Part shown: positions 15,634 through 23,728 of the stretch, one piece after another | Layout of the letters: every line of letters begins with the position of its first letter | Position numbering within the stretch: the first letter of the stretch is position 1 | NCBI GenBank assembly: GCA_036504235.1 | Contig: DASXVN010000002.1 | Location: 1 to 43,388 of the forward strand | DNA length: 43,388 nt | Direction: 5' to 3' | Source of the DNA: Zipacnadum sp036504235 | GTDB taxonomy: Bacteria > Armatimonadota > Zipacnadia > Zipacnadales > Zipacnadaceae | Position numbers and translations under genes: made by a program | The notes under the pieces: model-generated | The model's input: the letters and a program-made list of their open reading frames with translations, nothing else | What the model was told of the DNA's origin: nothing | The model's database searches: none

Positions 15634-17901
15634 ATGACCCGTACACTGGCCCTTGCCCTGCTGCTGCTCTTCGTCCTCGCGGTCGGAGTTCAGGCCCAGG
15701 TGACTCCGCAGGTTCTCCCGCCTCCGCAGATCCCGACCCTCAACTGGCAGCCGCGCTCCGACTGGATCAACGTCAAGACCATCCCCAACGGCGCCAAGGG
15801 CGACGGCGTGACCGACGACACCGCCGCTATCCAGCGCGCCCTCAACCAACTGGTGGACGGGCTGCCCGGCTTCAAGACGGTCTACTTCCCGGCCGGCACC
15901 TACCTGATCACCCAGACCCTCACCCTCACCCGCCTGCACGGCATCCTGCTCATCGGCACCGGCCGCACCACCACCCTCAAGTGGGGCGGCGAGGTCGGCG
16001 GCATCATGCTGACCAGCAACGGCTCCACCTACTCCCGCTACGTCGGCCTCACCTGGGACGGCGACAACACGGCGGCCGTAGGCTTTGACCACCACTCCAA
16101 GATCTACTACGAGACCCGCATCCGCCACCAGCATGAGAACTACAAGAACTTCACCGAGTCCGGGATTCGCGTCGGCAAGGACCCCACCGACATTGCCTCG
16201 GCCGAGATGTACTACGACAACTGTCTCTTCCAGAACTGCGCCGCCGGCATTTCCTTCCTGTACTACAACGACTACGACAACGACATTGCCGGCTGCGAGT
16301 TCTATGACTGCGGCATCGGCATCAACTGCGCCATCGGCAACGTCTACGTGCGCGACTGCCACTTCGAGCGCAGCACCGAGTCCGATATCTGGCTCTGCCC
16401 ACATTCCCAGTCCATTCGCCGCTGCACCTCGATCGGCTCCGCCCAGTTCATCATGACCGCGCCCTCGGGGGCCTCGACCTGCGAGATGACCGTGCAGGAT
16501 TGCCGCATCGATAGGTGGACCAACCTCACCGGCGCGATTACCAACGTCTTCCGCGGACCGGTCACGGTCATGGACACCGTCTTCACCAACCCGCCCAACA
16601 CCCATCCGCCGATCACCATGATCAACGGCACCTACTCCCAGCAGATCGCGATGGTCTCCAACGTCCGCGCGCTGGGCTGCTCGGGCCTGGTGGACACCGG
16701 GCTCAGCGGCTCCTATCAGGGCCTGGCGCCAGGGACGGCACTCGCCACCATCAAGTCGCCCACTCGGCGGTTCCTCAAGAGCACCGTCCCGCTGCCGGGC
16801 GTGATCTACGACGCCAAGATTGACTTCGGCGCGGTCGGCGATAACGTGACTGACGATACCAACGCGATTGAGGCCTGCATCACCGCCGCCCGGCTGCATG
16901 GCCAGGGGGCCCTGGCCTACATCCCGGCCGGCTACTACAAACTGACCCGCACCATCAATATCACTGGGGTCAACTACTACATCGGCGGCGCGGGCTTCTA
17001 CACCCAGTTGTACTGGTCCGGCCTCCCGGGCGGCGTGATGTTCACCGTCACCGACCCGCACCGGATCACCCTCGAGCACTTCGCGATGGAGGGCCCGGAC
17101 TCCGTCGCTAAGATTGTCCAGACCTGCAGCGGCGCCACCCCCACCCGCATCAAGTACGATGGCGTCTACACCTGGGTCCGCGGTCTGATCGGCCGCCCCA
17201 ACGACCGCGGGCTGGAGCTGGTCAACCTCCCCGCCAACGCCACCGTGCTCATGGATCACTGGGATGGCTCGGTCAACTCAATCAACTCCTCGCAGGCGAT
17301 CATCTTCAGCAATGTTTCCTACGAGGGCATTGTCCGCGTCTCGGGGACCAGCCCGCACACCGGATTTTTCGGCTTCAATACGCGGGTGACGGCGGTGGAC
17401 GACGACACCCTGGTAGTCAACGACAACCAGGACGTGGTGATGGGCAACTGGTACATGGAGCAGGCCCCCAACTCCTACTGCCGGCTGCAGGGCAGCCCCG
17501 CGCTGCCGCCGGGGCGCGTGACCATCAAGCCGGTGCGGGCCCATGCCTGGGGTACCGGCGACAATATCCTAATCAAGATCAACGACTACAACGGGCGCGT
17601 GGCTTTCCTGGGCGGCCAGTTTGACGCCGACGCGACCCACAATATCGTCTGCACGGGGACGGCGCCGCTGGACCTGACTTTCGCAGGGAACATGTGGTGG
17701 CTGACGCCGCCGGTGATCACCGCGGGGAGCAACGTGCGGCTGACCCTCTTCCAGAACATCTGCACCGACACCCCGCTGGATACCCTGCCCAACGTGGTCC
17801 CGCCGGGCGGCAGAAACGGAGTCGCCGTCGCCGCCATGGACGACCTGCGCGTGTTGGGCCAGTGGGACCAGAAGCTCAACTGGAACGTCCCGTTGCCCTA
17901 G
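15634..17901 (+). CDS. Secreted tandem pectate-lyase-fold (Pectate_lyase_3) protein
   Basis: Secreted protein of 755 residues with a signal peptide (1 to about 21, ending VQA). It contains two right-handed beta-helix domains of the Pectate_lyase_3 type. The first opens with GAKGDGVTDDTAAIQRAL (about 54-71) and the second with GAVGDNVTDDTNAIEACI (about 397-414), the typical opening of phage and bacterial polysaccharide-degrading beta-helices. YFPAGTYLI and YIPAGYYKLT match the second strand of each domain. Between them lie Cys- and Asn-rich coils (YYDNCLFQNCAAGI). It probably binds or cleaves an acidic polysaccharide; no catalytic triad can be assigned. The start is secure, with AGGAGG 6 bases upstream. 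It is bounded upstream by a terminator and downstream by an R3 repeat, so it is likely a single-gene unit. Confidence 0.85.
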   Translation: MTRTLALALLLLFVLAVGVQAQVTPQVLPPPQIPTLNWQPRSDWINVKTIPNGAKGDGVTDDTAAIQRALNQLVDGLPGFKTVYFPAGTYLITQTLTLTRLHGILLIGTGRTTTLKWGGEVGGIMLTSNGSTYSRYVGLTWDGDNTAAVGFDHHSKIYYETRIRHQHENYKNFTESGIRVGKDPTDIASAEMYYDNCLFQNCAAGISFLYYNDYDNDIAGCEFYDCGIGINCAIGNVYVRDCHFERSTESDIWLCPHSQSIRRCTSIGSAQFIMTAPSGASTCEMTVQDCRIDRWTNLTGAITNVFRGPVTVMDTVFTNPPNTHPPITMINGTYSQQIAMVSNVRALGCSGLVDTGLSGSYQGLAPGTALATIKSPTRRFLKSTVPLPGVIYDAKIDFGAVGDNVTDDTNAIEACITAARLHGQGALAYIPAGYYKLTRTINITGVNYYIGGAGFYTQLYWSGLPGGVMFTVTDPHRITLEHFAMEGPDSVAKIVQTCSGATPTRIKYDGVYTWVRGLIGRPNDRGLELVNLPANATVLMDHWDGSVNSINSSQAIIFSNVSYEGIVRVSGTSPHTGFFGFNTRVTAVDDDTLVVNDNQDVVMGNWYMEQAPNSYCRLQGSPALPPGRVTIKPVRAHAWGTGDNILIKINDYNGRVAFLGGQFDADATHNIVCTGTAPLDLTFAGNMWWLTPPVITAGSNVRLTLFQNICTDTPLDTLPNVVPPGGRNGVAVAAMDDLRVLGQWDQKLNWNVPLP

Positions 17902-18071
17902 CGAGACCAACGGACCGAGCCAAAACCCACCTACGCCTTCGCCTTCACTCCCCCTCTCCTGCCAGGAGAGGGGGCCGGGGGGTGAGGCAGCCGTTCGCCT
18001 CCCCCTCCACAAGGACTCCCGCCCCCCCTCGTCGAAACATCCCTCTCCCGACATCGCAAGGAGGCCACCTC
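17902..18071. repeat. R3 hairpin ahead of the UroD-like gene
   Basis: R3 lies at about 17949-17985 (CTCTCCTGCCAGGAGAG then GGGGCCGGGGGGTGAGGC). The rest is a GC-rich leader that ends in AAGGAGG. No promoter was recognised. Confidence 0.75.
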
Positions 18072-19169
18072 ATGGAATACACCGACCGTTATCTCGCCTT
18101 CCTGGGCCAGGCGCCGAGGCGCGTGCCCCACTGGGAGCATTGGTCCTGCCCGGACGCCGAGACTTACCTGACGGGGATTGACTACTACGATCATCCTCGC
18201 CAGTGCCGCCAGCGCCTCGCGGAGCTGTACCCGCAGCTCGAGTTGCCGGTGCCCGAGAGTGACGACCCGAAGCCGCGCCCGACGCTCGACCTCCACGGTG
18301 AGAGCAGCAGCACCGACGACCGGGGCGGGCCTCAGGTCCGCTGGGGCGAGTCCACCAGCACCGACTGGGACTTCGGCAGCCGCTTCCACACGGCCGAGGA
18401 GGTCTTCGCGTTCTCGCCGCTGGAGCACCTGGACATGAGCGAGTGGGTGCGCAACGAGGGCCGCGACTACAGCGACGAGGAGAAGCTCTACGAGTACTTC
18501 CGGGCCCAGTATCCGGCCGAGTGGGGCGATGAGGCCCCGGAGGGGTCCACTGCTTCGGCGGGTTTCTACAACACGATGTTCATGTGGCCGCTGCTGACCT
18601 TCGGATGGGAGCTGTTCCTGGAGACCTGCCTGGACCCGCGCTTTGCCCGGATCATGGACGAATTCGCCGAGATCAACCGCCGCGTCTTCCGCGTCTTCGC
18701 GCGCCTGCCGGTCAACTTCGTCATCTGCCACGACGACATCGTGAACTCCCGCGGCCCGGTCTGCTCCCCGGCCTGGATGAAGCGCTACATCTTCCCCTGC
18801 TACGAGGAATATTGGTCCCTGTTGCGCGCGGCGGGCAAGCGGGTCATCTTCATGGTGGACGGCAACGTTAGCGCCTACGCAGACGACGTAATGGCTTGCG
18901 GCGCCAGCGGTTTCGTGACGGAGCCCTATACGGACTTCAAAACCATCGCCCGCAAGTACGAGAACGTAGTGCTGGCCGGCGAGGGCGACAACCGCATCCT
19001 CACCCGCAATCGCCCCGAGGAGATCGACGCCATGGTCAAGCGCATGGTAGAGACCTCCAAGATGACCGGCGGCTACTTCATGTGCGTCGGCAACCATATC
19101 CCCTGGAACGTAACCCCCGAGGGCATCAAGCGCTACCTGGACCGCTCCGTAGAGTGGGCCATGCGCTAG
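18072..19169 (+). CDS. Uroporphyrinogen decarboxylase (UroD)-like protein
   Basis: Predicted cytoplasmic TIM-barrel protein of 365 residues from the UroD superfamily. Known members include uroporphyrinogen decarboxylases and corrinoid methyltransferases such as MtaA/CmuA. It fits the divergent group common in Armatimonadota and Planctomycetota: HWSCPDAETYLTGIDYYDHP near the N-terminus, VNFVICHDDIVNSRGPVCSP (about 216-235), RVIFMVDGNVSAY, VTEPYTDF and GGYFMCVGNHIPWNV near the end. The true HemE N-terminal RPVWFMRQAG motif is absent, so haem synthesis is unlikely; a methyltransferase-type role is inference. The start has AAGGAGG 7 bases upstream. The stop overlaps the tail of the convergent ccmF gene by 44 bases. 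Valine codons are GTC, GTG or GTT up to about 18880 and largely GTA afterwards. Confidence 0.8.
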   Translation: MEYTDRYLAFLGQAPRRVPHWEHWSCPDAETYLTGIDYYDHPRQCRQRLAELYPQLELPVPESDDPKPRPTLDLHGESSSTDDRGGPQVRWGESTSTDWDFGSRFHTAEEVFAFSPLEHLDMSEWVRNEGRDYSDEEKLYEYFRAQYPAEWGDEAPEGSTASAGFYNTMFMWPLLTFGWELFLETCLDPRFARIMDEFAEINRRVFRVFARLPVNFVICHDDIVNSRGPVCSPAWMKRYIFPCYEEYWSLLRAAGKRVIFMVDGNVSAYADDVMACGASGFVTEPYTDFKTIARKYENVVLAGEGDNRILTRNRPEEIDAMVKRMVETSKMTGGYFMCVGNHIPWNVTPEGIKRYLDRSVEWAMR

Positions 19170-21063
19170 GGCGCGGGGAACGGCCGTTGCCGTTTGTAGG
19201 GCGGGGGCTACGTCCCCCGCCGGCCGTTCGCCGTTTGCCCACCACCGCCCCCAGCATCCCGGCCGCCAGGCACCACATTCCCAGCCACAGCAGCCGCATG
19301 CCCGGCTTGATCGTGTACTCGAGCATCACCCCGGCCGGCACCGGCTGGCCTTCCACTTCGCTGGGCGCCAGCAGGATCTTGAGCGGCGTCAGGTACAGGT
19401 CGCCCCAGGCGGCCTTGAGGATCCACGCCCGGCGCAGCGGCATGGCGAAGGCCGGGCTTTGCTCTTCCTCCAGCACCCCCGGACGTCCCGCCACGGTGAT
19501 GTCGGCCCGCGCCACCGCCGGATTCGGCTGGCTGAGGCGCTCCAGTTTCACCGTATGCCCGCCCGCCGTAATCTCCCCGCCCAGCGGCAGGAATTCCTGC
19601 TGGCTGAAGGCCAAATACCCGGAGACCAGCGCCGCCAGCAGCAGCGCCGCCAGCCCAAAATGCGCCAGGGCGGCGCCCCGTTCCCGCAGCGACCGCCGCG
19701 TCACCAGCAGTTGCCCCAGGCTCCGCACCAGCACTACCAGACAGGCCACCGCCAGCAGCGGCGCGAGCAGCACCCCCACCCCCAGCGGCGCGCCCGCGCC
19801 CAGCGCCACCCCCAGCCCCGCTCCGATCAGCAGCAGCGCAAATACCCCGATCACCACTACCCGCGCGACCGCTTCCGCCCCCGGCCCCTGCCAGCGTTTC
19901 GGCCAGGCCAGCAGCAGCATGAATCCCAGCGCAAAGGGCAGCGCCGCCGTGTCGTAGGCCGTCGTCTGGGGCGCCAGATCTACCATCGGCAGCGACATCC
20001 CCGCCAGCACCACCAGCGCCAGCCCGGCCACCAGCCGCATGCCCCAGGCCGTAGCGGCCGACTCCGGCGGCTCCCCGGCCTCCGCCGGCGCCCACTTCGG
20101 CCCCGCCCGCAGCAGCAGCACCGCCGACAGCCCCACGCCCGCCGCCAGCAGCAGTCCCAGCGCCCAGACGAAGAAGGGCTCGCCCTCCACGTAGGCATGC
20201 ACGCTCGCGCCGGCCAGCAGCCCGCTGCGCGACAGGAACGACCCGTACAGCACCACCAGAAACCCGCCCAGCGCCGCGAGCGCCGCGGGCCGCAGCCAGC
20301 GCCGGTCCCGCGCCGCCAGCCCCAGCGCATGCACCGTCACCGCCGCCAGCGCCCAGGGCACGAACGAGGTATTCTCCACCGGGTCCCACGACCAGTACCC
20401 GCCCCAGCCGAAAGTCTTATACGCCCACACCGCGCCGAACCCGTTCCCCGCGGTCAGCGCCAGCCAGGATACCAGCACCCAGGGCCGCACCCGCGCCGGC
20501 CAGGCCGCCGGGTCCCGCTCCGCCAGCGCCCCCAGGGTAATCGCAAAGGGCACGGCCAGCAGCGCGTACCCCAGGAAGAGCATCGGCGGGTGAATCAGCA
20601 TCATGGGGTGCTGCAGCAGGGGATTCAGCCCGGGCGCCGCCGCCCCCGCCACTGCCGGGGCAAAGGGATTAGCCACCGCGGCCAAGCCCAGCAGACACGC
20701 CTGGAGGCCGCACAAAATCGCCACCGCCCGCGGCTGGGTTCGCGGCCGCACCGCCAGCGCCACCAGCGCGGTCTCCACGCACCACAGCAAAAGCCCTCCG
20801 GCCTGCCCCGCCCACACCGCGGCCAGCCGATACCCCAGCCCCGCCCCGGGGGGCGCGGCATGTTCCGCCGCATAGGCCACCGACAGGTCCCCAGACGCCA
20901 CCAGCCAGGTCAATAGGCCCAACGCCACCGCCGCCAGCCCCGCCGTAGCCCCCTGGCACCAGCGCAAAACCCGCGCCGCCTCCGGTCGCGCCCCTCCTAC
21001 CACCAAGCCCAGCGCTGCCGCGAGCGCGGCCAGGAGCAGTACGACGAATCCAGTTGGGGGCAT
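19126..21063 (-). CDS. ccmF: Cytochrome c haem lyase CcmF-type protein
   Basis: Polytopic inner-membrane protein of 645 residues that attaches haem to apocytochrome c (CcmF/NrfE family, system I). Visible: about 14 hydrophobic segments; LQHPMMLIHPPMLFLGY with His152 and His158; the tryptophan-rich haem-handling motif WGGYWSWDPVENTSFVPW (220-237); GSFLSRSGLL; and SVHAY with His289. The start is the ATG at 21063, with GGGAGA 6 bases upstream. The natural end appears to be near residue 606 (VVGKRRTAG). After that the frame runs through an R2 repeat and into the antisense of the convergent UroD-like gene, giving a low-complexity tail. Co-directional genes upstream encode a cytochrome-porin and a di-haem peroxidase, its likely clients. 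Other ccm genes are not in the window. Confidence 0.9.
   Translation of the reverse strand: MPPTGFVVLLLAALAAALGLVVGGARPEAARVLRWCQGATAGLAAVALGLLTWLVASGDLSVAYAAEHAAPPGAGLGYRLAAVWAGQAGGLLLWCVETALVALAVRPRTQPRAVAILCGLQACLLGLAAVANPFAPAVAGAAAPGLNPLLQHPMMLIHPPMLFLGYALLAVPFAITLGALAERDPAAWPARVRPWVLVSWLALTAGNGFGAVWAYKTFGWGGYWSWDPVENTSFVPWALAAVTVHALGLAARDRRWLRPAALAALGGFLVVLYGSFLSRSGLLAGASVHAYVEGEPFFVWALGLLLAAGVGLSAVLLLRAGPKWAPAEAGEPPESAATAWGMRLVAGLALVVLAGMSLPMVDLAPQTTAYDTAALPFALGFMLLLAWPKRWQGPGAEAVARVVVIGVFALLLIGAGLGVALGAGAPLGVGVLLAPLLAVACLVVLVRSLGQLLVTRRSLRERGAALAHFGLAALLLAALVSGYLAFSQQEFLPLGGEITAGGHTVKLERLSQPNPAVARADITVAGRPGVLEEEQSPAFAMPLRRAWILKAAWGDLYLTPLKILLAPSEVEGQPVPAGVMLEYTIKPGMRLLWLGMWCLAAGMLGAVVGKRRTAGGGRSPRPTNGNGRSPRPSAWPTLRSGPGSA
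19196..19226 (+). repeat. R2 repeat inside the 3' end of ccmF
   Basis: GTAGGGCGGGGGCT..CCCCCGCCGGCC forms a hairpin preceded by R8. On the minus strand it is read as coding sequence for part of the ccmF tail (residues rich in R, G, S and P). Confidence 0.75.
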
Positions 21064-21277
21064 AGGTATCTCCCGGTCTTCGAGGGTATGGAGGGGGTCC
21101 GCGCCTAGCGCCAACGGCTGCCCCCGCTCGTCACCGCGCTAACGCGCGGCGCCACTCTCCCCCGCTAGCGCGGGAGAGAGCTAGGGGCCATGGCCTTGCC
21201 TTTTCCGTTGCCGTTCCCCCCCTCTCCTGCGGGCGCTCGTCGGCGAGCGCCACGGAGAGGGGCCCGGGGGGCGAGGC
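21064..21277. repeat. Gap between cytochrome-porin and ccmF: GCTAGC block and R3
   Basis: Positions about 21125-21190 are the inverted copy of the block at 11415-11480, including CTCTCCCCCGCTAGCGCGGGAGAG. Positions 21217-21277 are an R3 variant with the GCGGGCGCTCG insertion. It ends directly at the stop codon of the cytochrome-porin gene. No strong promoter for ccmF was seen. Confidence 0.8.
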
Positions 21278-22483
21278 TCAGAACGCCGCATCCAGCCGCG
21301 CGGTGAAGAAGTCCTCTTTCAGCTGCGCGCTGGCGGGCACGCCGCCGTCTTGGGTGCGGTGCGAGTATTCCAGGTGCCCGGCGAGCTGGTCGCTGAAGTA
21401 GTAGCGCCCGCCCAGCGTCCAGCGCTGCACGTCGCGAGTGACCTCGTCCGGCGTGGACACCGTATCCCAGCGTGCAAAGCCCACCAGGTTGATCGCCGGT
21501 TGGTAGGTCAGCTCCGCAAAGCCGCCGCTGAAGTCCACGTCCTCCACCGTGCCCCACAGGCGCGCGTTATCGCTGCCCCGCAGGTACTGCAGCGCCAGAT
21601 TCGCCGGCCCCAGATTCAGGCTGGCGTCCGCGCCCCAGCGGTTGAAGCTCTGCCGCCCGGCGTCCGGATCCAGCAGCGGTCGCGCCTGGCCCCAGTAGCC
21701 GACCAGGCCCACGCGCTGCCCGGTCGTCTGGCCCTCGCCGCGCCCAAAGACGTGCGCCACGCGCGCGTACCAATCCGCAGGGGTGTCGCGGTCCTTGTTG
21801 GTGTCCGAGCCGTTCAGCCAGCCGGTCGCCCACTGGCAGTTCGCGGTCCGGCTCCAGCCGCTGACCTCCAGGCCGGTCTGGGTGTCGGAGAAGGCCGGCC
21901 CGCCGGGGAAGGTAAAGTCGTAGACCTCGTAGGGTGTGACCGACAGGTGGCGGGCGGGCGAGAAGACGGCGACGGCCGGCTCCATCCGCCCCAGGCGCAG
22001 GTTCAGCCAGCGCTGCGCCAGGTGGGAGAAGACCACATTGGCCATCTCCAGCGTGCCGGGCTGGGCGACTACGCCCCGGGAGCCGTTCAGTTGCGGCCGG
22101 TAGAGCAGAAAGTAGCCCAGGTTGCGCTCCACCAGCCCGGCGGAGAGTAGGTCCACGTTGCCGACCTGCAGTTGGCTGACGTTGGCGCTCCCGTCCGGCG
22201 AGAACTTGTCGCTGTTGAAGCCCGCCATAGCCCGCAGGGACACCGGCGTGGCGGACTCCGATACCGACTCGTCCTCCCGCTCCTTGCCGGGGATCTGATA
22301 GCCGTTCTGCCGGTAGCGTTGCCCCCAGTCGTTCAGCCGGGGAAAAGCCGAATGGCACATGGTGCATTCGAATCCATACTTACGGGCAAAGATGGGCACC
22401 GCGCCGGCGGGCGCCAGGATTCCCAGCAGCAGCCCCCCCGAGGCGGCGGCGAGCAGCAACTTGCGCAGCAGTAAGCTTCGCAT
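21278..22483 (-). CDS. Cyc2-like outer-membrane cytochrome-porin
   Basis: Predicted outer-membrane protein of 401 residues. After a signal peptide (about 1-29, ending GAVP) comes IFARKYGFECTMCHSAFP with one c-type haem motif, Cys40-x-x-Cys43-His44. The rest is a beta-barrel-like region with alternating polar and apolar strands and the C-terminal residue Phe, the usual signal for barrel insertion. This one-haem-plus-barrel design is that of Cyc2-type porin-cytochromes, known outer-membrane Fe(II) oxidases, and of related uncharacterised families; which branch this belongs to needs a tree. Of three successive possible starts, 22483 has AGGAGG at 6 bases; 22486 is the alternative. It lies 16 bases after the di-haem peroxidase stop and is followed by ccmF, which would load its haem. 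Confidence 0.75.
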   Translation of the reverse strand: MRSLLLRKLLLAAASGGLLLGILAPAGAVPIFARKYGFECTMCHSAFPRLNDWGQRYRQNGYQIPGKEREDESVSESATPVSLRAMAGFNSDKFSPDGSANVSQLQVGNVDLLSAGLVERNLGYFLLYRPQLNGSRGVVAQPGTLEMANVVFSHLAQRWLNLRLGRMEPAVAVFSPARHLSVTPYEVYDFTFPGGPAFSDTQTGLEVSGWSRTANCQWATGWLNGSDTNKDRDTPADWYARVAHVFGRGEGQTTGQRVGLVGYWGQARPLLDPDAGRQSFNRWGADASLNLGPANLALQYLRGSDNARLWGTVEDVDFSGGFAELTYQPAINLVGFARWDTVSTPDEVTRDVQRWTLGGRYYFSDQLAGHLEYSHRTQDGGVPASAQLKEDFFTARLDAAF

Positions 22484-22499
22484 CATCACCCTCCTTAGG

Positions 22500-23513
22500 C
22501 TACTCCGGCAGGACCGGCGGGTCCCCCTTGATCGGTTCCCCCGTCAGCGACTGGAGGAAGGCCACCAGGTCCAGTTTCTCCCGGCGGGTGAGGTTGAGTG
22601 GCTCCATCAGCGGATCGAGGTACGGATTTTGGATTGAGCCCCGATCGTACAGCTCAATCACCTCCAGCAGCGTCGCGGCCGAGCCGTCGTGCAGGTAGGG
22701 CGCCGTCAGCGCCACGCTGCGCAGGCTGGGGGTGCGGAAGGCGCCGGTATCCGGCAGCCGGTTGCTGACCGCAAAGCGCCCCACGTCGGCGAACTTGCCG
22801 TCCTGGTAGCCAATGCCGAGGTTATGGAACTGCTGGTCGCTGAACAGGGGTCCACTGTGGCAGGGCGTACAATGGCCCTTGCCGTTGAACAGGTCCATAC
22901 CGCGCCGCGCCGCCGGGCTGAGTGCCTCGTCGTCGCCCTGCAGGTACTTGTCGTAAGCCGAATTGGTGGAGACGATGGTGCGCTCAAACGAGGCAATCGC
23001 CTTGGCCACCAGCTCCAGGCTCGGCGCCTCGCCGAAGACCTCCTGGAACTGCGTGACGTACCCGGGGATGCCCCCCAGCGTGTGCGCCACCTGCTCGGGG
23101 GTCTGGTCCATCTCCACGGGGTTCTGGACCGGCCCCACCGCCTGCTTCTCCAGATGCAGGGCCCGGCCATCCCAGAACTGGGGCACGAAGTACCCGCCGT
23201 TCAGCACGGACGGCGAGTTGCGCCCGCCCCGCTTGTGCCCGACGCCGGTGGAGGTAGCCTCGGTATCGGCCCAGCCCGCGTCCGGCCGGTGGCAGGTAAC
23301 GCAGGCCACCGTCCCGTCGCTGGAGAGCCGCTTGTCGAAGTAGAGCTGCTTGCCGAGCCGAAGCTTGGCGTCGGTCTGGGGGTTATCCACGGGGATGGGC
23401 ACGGGGGGCAGCAGCCCGTTGGCGAACAGGCCGGCCTCCGCCAACAGACCGGACTGATAGACCAACAGCGCGAGCCCCGCCAGGGTCACGGCCACGATGA
23501 GGGTCCGTCTCAT
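22500..23513 (-). CDS. Di-haem cytochrome c peroxidase (CcpA/MauG family)
   Basis: Periplasmic di-haem enzyme of 337 residues. An N-terminal signal or anchor (about 4-22) precedes two haem domains: TVACVTCHRPDAGWAD with Cys71, Cys74 and His75, and GKGHCTPCHSGPLFSD with Cys215, Cys218 and His219. Other family landmarks are LGKQLYFDKRLS, RNSPSVLN, FWDGRALHLEKQAVGP, IASFERTIVS and FRTPSLRSVALTAPYLHDG. Classical members reduce H2O2 with electrons from small cytochromes; MauG members carry out protein oxidation, and the two cannot be separated here. The ATG at 23513 has AGGAGGTG 6 bases upstream. It is the first gene of a probable minus-strand operon with the cytochrome-porin (gap about 16 bases) and ccmF. 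Confidence 0.9.
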   Translation of the reverse strand: MRRTLIVAVTLAGLALLVYQSGLLAEAGLFANGLLPPVPIPVDNPQTDAKLRLGKQLYFDKRLSSDGTVACVTCHRPDAGWADTEATSTGVGHKRGGRNSPSVLNGGYFVPQFWDGRALHLEKQAVGPVQNPVEMDQTPEQVAHTLGGIPGYVTQFQEVFGEAPSLELVAKAIASFERTIVSTNSAYDKYLQGDDEALSPAARRGMDLFNGKGHCTPCHSGPLFSDQQFHNLGIGYQDGKFADVGRFAVSNRLPDTGAFRTPSLRSVALTAPYLHDGSAATLLEVIELYDRGSIQNPYLDPLMEPLNLTRREKLDLVAFLQSLTGEPIKGDPPVLPE

Positions 23514-23728
23514 CTGCGCACCTCCTGGGCAATCAGGCATGCAAAGCGTCCCGAGGTCATTCTTCGCCAGCGCGCCAAAAGACTCCTGCCGCGAGGACCA
23601 CCGCGAGGGCCGTTAGCCGTTTCCCGGAGGGGCCGCACGAGCGAAGCGAGGCCGGCCCTGCCGTTCGCCGGGCCGTTAGCCCCTCTCCCGCGAGGGAGAG
23701 GGGGGCTAGGGGGGTGAGGCTCCCCCCT
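23514..23728. repeat. Gap with R5 and R3-like hairpin
   Basis: R5 lies at 23620-23661. An R3-like hairpin CTCTCCCGCGAGGGAGAG with the usual GTGAGGC end lies at about 23682-23718, 10 bases from the stop of the GH42-like gene. A promoter for the peroxidase operon should lie on the minus strand within 23514-23620, but no convincing match was found. Confidence 0.75.

Noticed and set aside
18072..19169. True uroporphyrinogen decarboxylase (hemE)
   Set aside because: The N-terminal RPVWFMRQAG motif with the catalytic residues is missing, and there are no haem-synthesis neighbours.
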